Source: a bacterium
Lineage (GTDB): Bacteria; UBP14; UBA6098; B30-G16
Length of the DNA stretch: 9,855 nt
Assembly: GCA_030620455.1 (NCBI GenBank)
Contig: JAUXEQ010000039.1
Coordinates: 1 to 9,855 of the forward strand
Direction of reading: 5' to 3'
Shown here: positions 6,512-9,855 of the stretch, piece after piece
Numbering within the stretch: the stretch's first letter is position 1
How the letters are laid out: each line of letters starts with the position of its first letter
Notes under the pieces: model-generated
What the model saw: the letters and a program-made list of their open reading frames with translations, nothing else
Databases searched by the model: none
Told to the model about the DNA's origin: nothing
Translations under genes and position numbers: made by a program

Positions 6512-7123
6512 ATGGAAAGGGATATCAAAGACAATTTTTCTGTAAGGGAAAAAATATACAGAGCTGCTGTTGAGTTGTTTGCTAGAAAAGGATATTCTGG
6601 TACTACAATACGCAATATTGTACAGAAGGCTGAAGTAACTCAGCCTATGGTCTATTATTATTACGGGAATAAAGAACAACTTTTTACATCTTGTATTAAG
6701 GAATTGTATAACCAACTTACAACGGTATACCAAAAAATTGATCCCGAACTCCCTTTTGACATTCTTTTGAAAAAGATGCTAATTTCAGGCAAAGAAAAAT
6801 TTGCTGATTTCCCTGAAGGACTATTTCTTATGGCTAGATTTGCATATTCACCCGATGAATTCCCTAGAATGATCGACATAATTCATGTTTTTTCTACGCC
6901 GTTAGACCTTTTGATTTCCGCAATTCAAAAAGCTAAGAACAAAGGTGAAATTGTAGATTACGTGTCCCCACAGTTGTTTAGTTTTGCATTATTTGGAACT
7001 TTAGGATTCTTGGCTACAGTTCACTTTATGAAAGATCGATTTGAAATTTTCAAGTCGATGGATATTGATGTTTCAATCGATGAGATCGTGAAATTGTTTG
7101 CTTACGGAGTTTTAAAAAAATAG
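6512..7123 (+). CDS. TetR/AcrR-family transcriptional regulator
   Basis: This is a 203-residue protein with the standard TetR plan. Residues of about 11-58 form the DNA-binding three-helix region: REKIYRAAVELFARKGYSGT, then the helix-turn-helix TTIRNIVQKAEVTQPMVYYYYGNKEQLF, where YYYYGNKEQLF corresponds to the conserved 'YYHFxxKExLf' end. Residues 60-203 form a diverse, mostly helical ligand-binding and dimer domain with no recognisable ligand motif. The ATG lies three bases after the aminotransferase stop and the stop lies eight bases before serA, so the three genes almost surely share a transcript. That position suggests autoregulation of the operon or sensing of a related metabolite, but a remote target cannot be excluded. 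The family is certain; ligand and targets are unknown. Confidence 0.93.
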   Translation: MERDIKDNFSVREKIYRAAVELFARKGYSGTTIRNIVQKAEVTQPMVYYYYGNKEQLFTSCIKELYNQLTTVYQKIDPELPFDILLKKMLISGKEKFADFPEGLFLMARFAYSPDEFPRMIDIIHVFSTPLDLLISAIQKAKNKGEIVDYVSPQLFSFALFGTLGFLATVHFMKDRFEIFKSMDIDVSIDEIVKLFAYGVLKK

Positions 7124-7131
7124 GAGTAATT

Positions 7132-8040
7132 ATGGCAAAAATATTAGTTTGTGACAAGATTTCCTCAGAAGCGGTGGATAAACTTAAATCCCTGGGGCAC
7201 AACGTGGACGTAAAGATAGGAATGACCCCTGAGGAACTAACATCAACAATACCATCTTTCGACGCTATGATTGTACGTAGTGCTACCAAAGTTCGCAAGC
7301 CTATCATAGACTCTGCAGAAAATTTGAAAGTGATTATTAGAGGTGGCGTAGGTATAGATAACATTGATTATGAATATGCACGTTCAAAGGGAATACAGGT
7401 TCGAAATACACCATCAGCCTCGTCTCCTTCTGTGGCAGAAATGGCTATTGGACATATGTTTTCAGTATACAGAAACATTGCATCTGCCAATTGGAGGATG
7501 CAAAAGGGTGACAAGTTTAAAGTTATTAAAAAGGAAAGTCAGGGTAAAGAACTTGCGAACAAAATCCTTGGGATTATTGGTATTGGTAGAATTGGACATG
7601 AATTAGCAAAAAGAGCTCTTGGATTAGGCATGACTGTGATTTCATACGATGCTTATATCGACGATCCAGGAATGCCAAACGTTAAAATGGTTTCTATGGA
7701 TGAATTGTTAACTAATTCCGACATTATATCTTTGCATGTTCCAAGTATGGATAAACGTGTTATTGGTAAGGAAGAAATTGGTAAAATGAAAGAAGGTGTC
7801 GTCATTATCAATACTTCCCGCGGAGGTTCCGTCGATGAGGATGCATTATTAGCAGCATTAAATTCTGAAAAAGTTCTCGGTGCAGGAATTGATGTATTTA
7901 TAGGTGAACCGGAACCTAAACCTGAATTGATAAATCATCCAAAAGTTACTGTAACACCTCATTTAGGCGCATCGACTAAAGAAGCGCAAGCGAGAATAGG
8001 TGAGGAAATTGCTTCTATTATTCAAGAGGTGTTTTCCTAA
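7132..8040 (+). CDS. serA: D-3-phosphoglycerate dehydrogenase, short form
   Basis: The enzyme oxidises 3-phosphoglycerate to 3-phosphohydroxypyruvate with NAD, the first step of serine synthesis. At 302 residues it has only the substrate- and nucleotide-binding domains and lacks the C-terminal ACT domain that gives serine feedback inhibition in longer forms. Visible features are VRSATKV (48-54), RGGVGIDNID (70-79), NTPSASSPSVAE (92-103), the NAD-binding GIGRIG (150-155) with Asp173 after the second strand, and the catalytic set Arg230 (NTSRGG), Glu259 (GEPEP) and His277 (PHLGAST). The early segments look like true PGDH rather than glycerate or lactate dehydrogenase, though hydroxypyruvate reductase remains possible. 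ATG 7132 follows a TAGGAG site. It is the last gene of the operon and is followed by a strong terminator. No phosphoserine phosphatase gene is nearby. Confidence 0.93.
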   Translation: MAKILVCDKISSEAVDKLKSLGHNVDVKIGMTPEELTSTIPSFDAMIVRSATKVRKPIIDSAENLKVIIRGGVGIDNIDYEYARSKGIQVRNTPSASSPSVAEMAIGHMFSVYRNIASANWRMQKGDKFKVIKKESQGKELANKILGIIGIGRIGHELAKRALGLGMTVISYDAYIDDPGMPNVKMVSMDELLTNSDIISLHVPSMDKRVIGKEEIGKMKEGVVIINTSRGGSVDEDALLAALNSEKVLGAGIDVFIGEPEPKPELINHPKVTVTPHLGASTKEAQARIGEEIASIIQEVFS

Positions 8041-8097
8041 TTGGATGGAATTATGTAAAAACTAATTCTATTCCGCAACAAATCTTGCTATTCTTTT

Positions 8098-8128
8098 GGC
8101 AGGGGATAAAACCCCTGCCTTATTTTTT
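8098..8128 (+). terminator. Rho-independent terminator of the aminotransferase-tetR-serA operon
   Basis: GGCAGGGG (8098-8105) pairs perfectly with CCCCTGCC (8112-8119) across a six-base ATAAAA loop and is followed by TTATTTTTT (8120-8128). The GC-rich eight-pair stem and T-run lie 57 bases after the serA stop on the plus strand. The reverse direction has no T-run, so it works one way. A weaker hairpin, GAATTA (8048-8053) with TAATTC (8063-8068), precedes it without a T-run. Confidence 0.92.
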
Positions 8129-8176
8129 GATTTTCCAAAAAGTGAAATTTTTGTGATTCTTAGACAACAAAAACCT

Positions 8177-8204
8177 AAAAAAAGGGGGAGTGGCTTTCCC
8201 CCTT
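8177..8204 (-). terminator. Rho-independent terminator of the PFOR gene
   Basis: Read on the minus strand, AAGGGGGA pairs with TCCCCCTT across a seven-base loop (plus-strand arms 8182-8189 and 8197-8204), followed by a run of Ts that is the plus-strand A-run 8177-8183. It begins about 25 bases after the PFOR stop. It faces the serA-side terminator, so the convergent transcripts are each stopped before entering the other gene. Confidence 0.88.
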
Positions 8205-8228
8205 ATTTAACTCAATCTAAATATCGAG

Positions 8229-9855
8229 TTATTTTTTCTCTTTCTTTGCCCAGCTATAATCCATTTCAGAGAGCTGCTTGTAATAATTCCACCGACGATC
8301 TACATCGTATTGTGCCAATTTAGCAAGCATTTTTGCTCTTTCCGGTTCCATCTTTGTTAGAACTAAATATCGGTTTTCATTATATATATAGTCTGTAATT
8401 GGAATTGAAGGAGCCTTGCTGTCAATCTGTAAAGGATTTAATCCTTGATCGGTTCTTGTTGGATCATATCTATAAAGCAACCAATGACCGGAATTTACAG
8501 CTTTTTTCTGCTCCTCCAACTGTTTAGACATATTGATTCCGTGAGCAATACACGGCGTATAACATATGACAACTGAAGGTCCTTGATAATTCTCAGCCTC
8601 AATCATAGCCTTGACAGCCTGCCCCGGATTTGCACCTATCGATATCTGAGTTACATATACATATCCGTAACTTTGCATCATCATACCTAGGTCCTTTTTG
8701 GGCATGCTCTTTCCAGCGTATGCAAATTTTGCTGTACTTCCTCGAGAAGTTGCTTTTGATGCTTGGCCTCCTGTATTTGAATATACTTCTGTATCAAGAA
8801 TTAGAACATTCACATTCTTTCCAGAAGCCATAACATGATCTAATCCTCCGTAACCTATATCATAAGCCCATCCATCACCACCTAAAGCCCAAACTGATTT
8901 ATTAACTAGAAAATCTGCAAGAGATACTAAATGAGGATCGTTATTCTTATTAGCAAGTTCCTTTACTTTTGAAACATATCCACGTAATTTAGAAATTCCT
9001 TCTTCGGTAGATTGATCTGCTTGGAGGATATCCTTCTTAAGGTTTTCAGTAATAAAATTCGCTTTTTCTAAAGCTTCCTTTGCTTCTTGCTGCAGTCTAT
9101 CGCAAGTAAGCCTGAATCCCATGGCTATTTCAGCATTATCTTCGAACAAGCTATTTGTCCAAGCAGGACCTAATCCGTTGATATTCTTGCAATAAGGAGT
9201 TGTTGGAAGATTACCTCCGTATATACTAGAACATCCAGTTGCATTAGAGATCAGCGCTCTATCACCAAAGAGTTGTGTTAATAGTTTCACATAAGGAGTT
9301 TCTCCGCATCCTGAACATGCACCACTAAATTCAAATAATGGTCTGCATAACTGACTACCTTTAACTGTTGCTTTATTAAACAGCGTTGGATCGGTTTCCG
9401 GTAAATTGAGGAAGAAATTCCAGTTCTTTACCTCAGACTCTCGAAGCTCTAATTGACTTTGAAAATTTAAGGCTTTATGCTCAGGATCCTTTTTATCCTT
9501 TGCAGGGCATACAGCAATACAAAGTCCACATCCCGTACAGTCTTCGGGTGAATTTTGAATTGTACACTTCATACCTTGAAACGCCTTTGTTTTTGCGTCG
9601 ATACTCTTAAAAGTTTCTGGAGCACCTTCGAGGTATTTGGGATCGTATATTTTCATTCTTATTGCAGCATGTGAACATACGATACTACATAAACCACATT
9701 GAATGCAGATTTCTGGGTCCCAAACAGGTATTTCAACAGCAACGTTTCTTTTTTCGTACTGCGTTGTACCTGTTAGCCACTGACCGTTTGCAGGCATCTG
9801 AGAAACTTTGACATTATCACCATCGAGTCGAATTATCTTCGCTGTTACTTCCTTA
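8229..9855 (-). CDS. nifJ: pyruvate:ferredoxin (flavodoxin) oxidoreductase, C-terminal part
   Basis: PFOR oxidises pyruvate and CoA to acetyl-CoA and CO2, passing electrons to ferredoxin. The frame runs off the right edge, so the 541 residues here are the C-terminal part of a protein usually near 1,180 residues. An internal Met at 9797 is not the start: the frame continues upstream into VKVSQMP, matching the family's 'SxMPADGxxPTGTxxxEKR' region. In fragment numbering, a two-cluster ferredoxin domain has CIQCGLCSIVC (50-60) and CTGCGLCIAVC (106-116). The TPP domain follows, with a third-cluster Cys set at about 180, 183, 208 and 434, the GDGWAYDIGYGG signature at about 326-337 and EVYSNTGGQ for Mg-TPP. 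The protein ends soon after, without the extra C-terminal extension of Desulfovibrio africanus PFOR. It is the single-chain type, not the four-subunit type. All visible key residues are intact, and a terminator follows the stop. Confidence 0.97.
   Translation of the reverse strand, partial: KEVTAKIIRLDGDNVKVSQMPANGQWLTGTTQYEKRNVAVEIPVWDPEICIQCGLCSIVCSHAAIRMKIYDPKYLEGAPETFKSIDAKTKAFQGMKCTIQNSPEDCTGCGLCIAVCPAKDKKDPEHKALNFQSQLELRESEVKNWNFFLNLPETDPTLFNKATVKGSQLCRPLFEFSGACSGCGETPYVKLLTQLFGDRALISNATGCSSIYGGNLPTTPYCKNINGLGPAWTNSLFEDNAEIAMGFRLTCDRLQQEAKEALEKANFITENLKKDILQADQSTEEGISKLRGYVSKVKELANKNNDPHLVSLADFLVNKSVWALGGDGWAYDIGYGGLDHVMASGKNVNVLILDTEVYSNTGGQASKATSRGSTAKFAYAGKSMPKKDLGMMMQSYGYVYVTQISIGANPGQAVKAMIEAENYQGPSVVICYTPCIAHGINMSKQLEEQKKAVNSGHWLLYRYDPTRTDQGLNPLQIDSKAPSIPITDYIYNENRYLVLTKMEPERAKMLAKLAQYDVDRRWNYYKQLSEMDYSWAKKEKK

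Noticed and set aside
7050..7364. Minus-strand open frame of 104 codons across the tetR-serA junction
   Set aside because: It runs antisense to two well-supported genes and has no family resemblance.
8630..8833. Plus-strand open frame opposite the PFOR gene
   Set aside because: It lies within the conserved TPP domain coding region of PFOR on the other strand.

Overview
The window is an AT-rich piece of bacterial chromosome packed with core-metabolism genes. Pyruvate:ferredoxin oxidoreductase, a ferredoxin-fused electron-transfer flavoprotein alpha subunit and a MutL-type protein (the family tied to B12-dependent mutases and amino-acid fermentation) point to an anaerobic, ferredoxin-based, probably fermentative bacterium. 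The SerA resembles Bacteroidetes-type enzymes, and the omega subunit is divergent, so a poorly sampled lineage in or near the Fibrobacteres-Chlorobi-Bacteroidetes group is plausible. That placement is an inference; no rRNA or other firm taxonomic marker is present.

Layout. Positions 1-1865 (+): the last 58 codons of a MutL-family protein, then rpoZ (RNA polymerase omega), then etfA with an N-terminal 2x[4Fe-4S] domain, then a 5'-truncated relic of a VOC/glyoxalase-family gene. Positions 1913-2293 (+): a small three-helix membrane protein of unknown function. Positions 2397-5266 (-): purD followed by a membrane sensor histidine kinase, joined by a one-base TAATG overlap. Positions 5267-5443: a divergent intergenic region with promoter-like and operator-like sequences. 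Positions 5444-8040 (+): a tight three-gene operon of class V aminotransferase, TetR-family regulator and D-3-phosphoglycerate dehydrogenase, closed by a strong intrinsic terminator. Positions 8229-9855 (-): the C-terminal part of pyruvate:ferredoxin oxidoreductase, with its own opposing terminator.

How the genes fit together. PFOR makes acetyl-CoA and reduced ferredoxin; the Fe-S EtfA is the type expected to exchange electrons with ferredoxin or another low-potential carrier, although its beta partner is not in the window. SerA plus the aminotransferase would give two steps of serine synthesis from 3-phosphoglycerate, and the embedded TetR protein is a candidate local regulator. PurD makes a purine intermediate from glycine, itself derived from serine.

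No CRISPR array, transposon, phage gene, tRNA or rRNA was seen. I find no clear sign of a wholly new biological system. The points most worth checking are the Fe-S EtfA without an adjacent etfB, the VOC relic, the TetR gene inside a serine operon, and the sensor kinase translationally coupled to purD.
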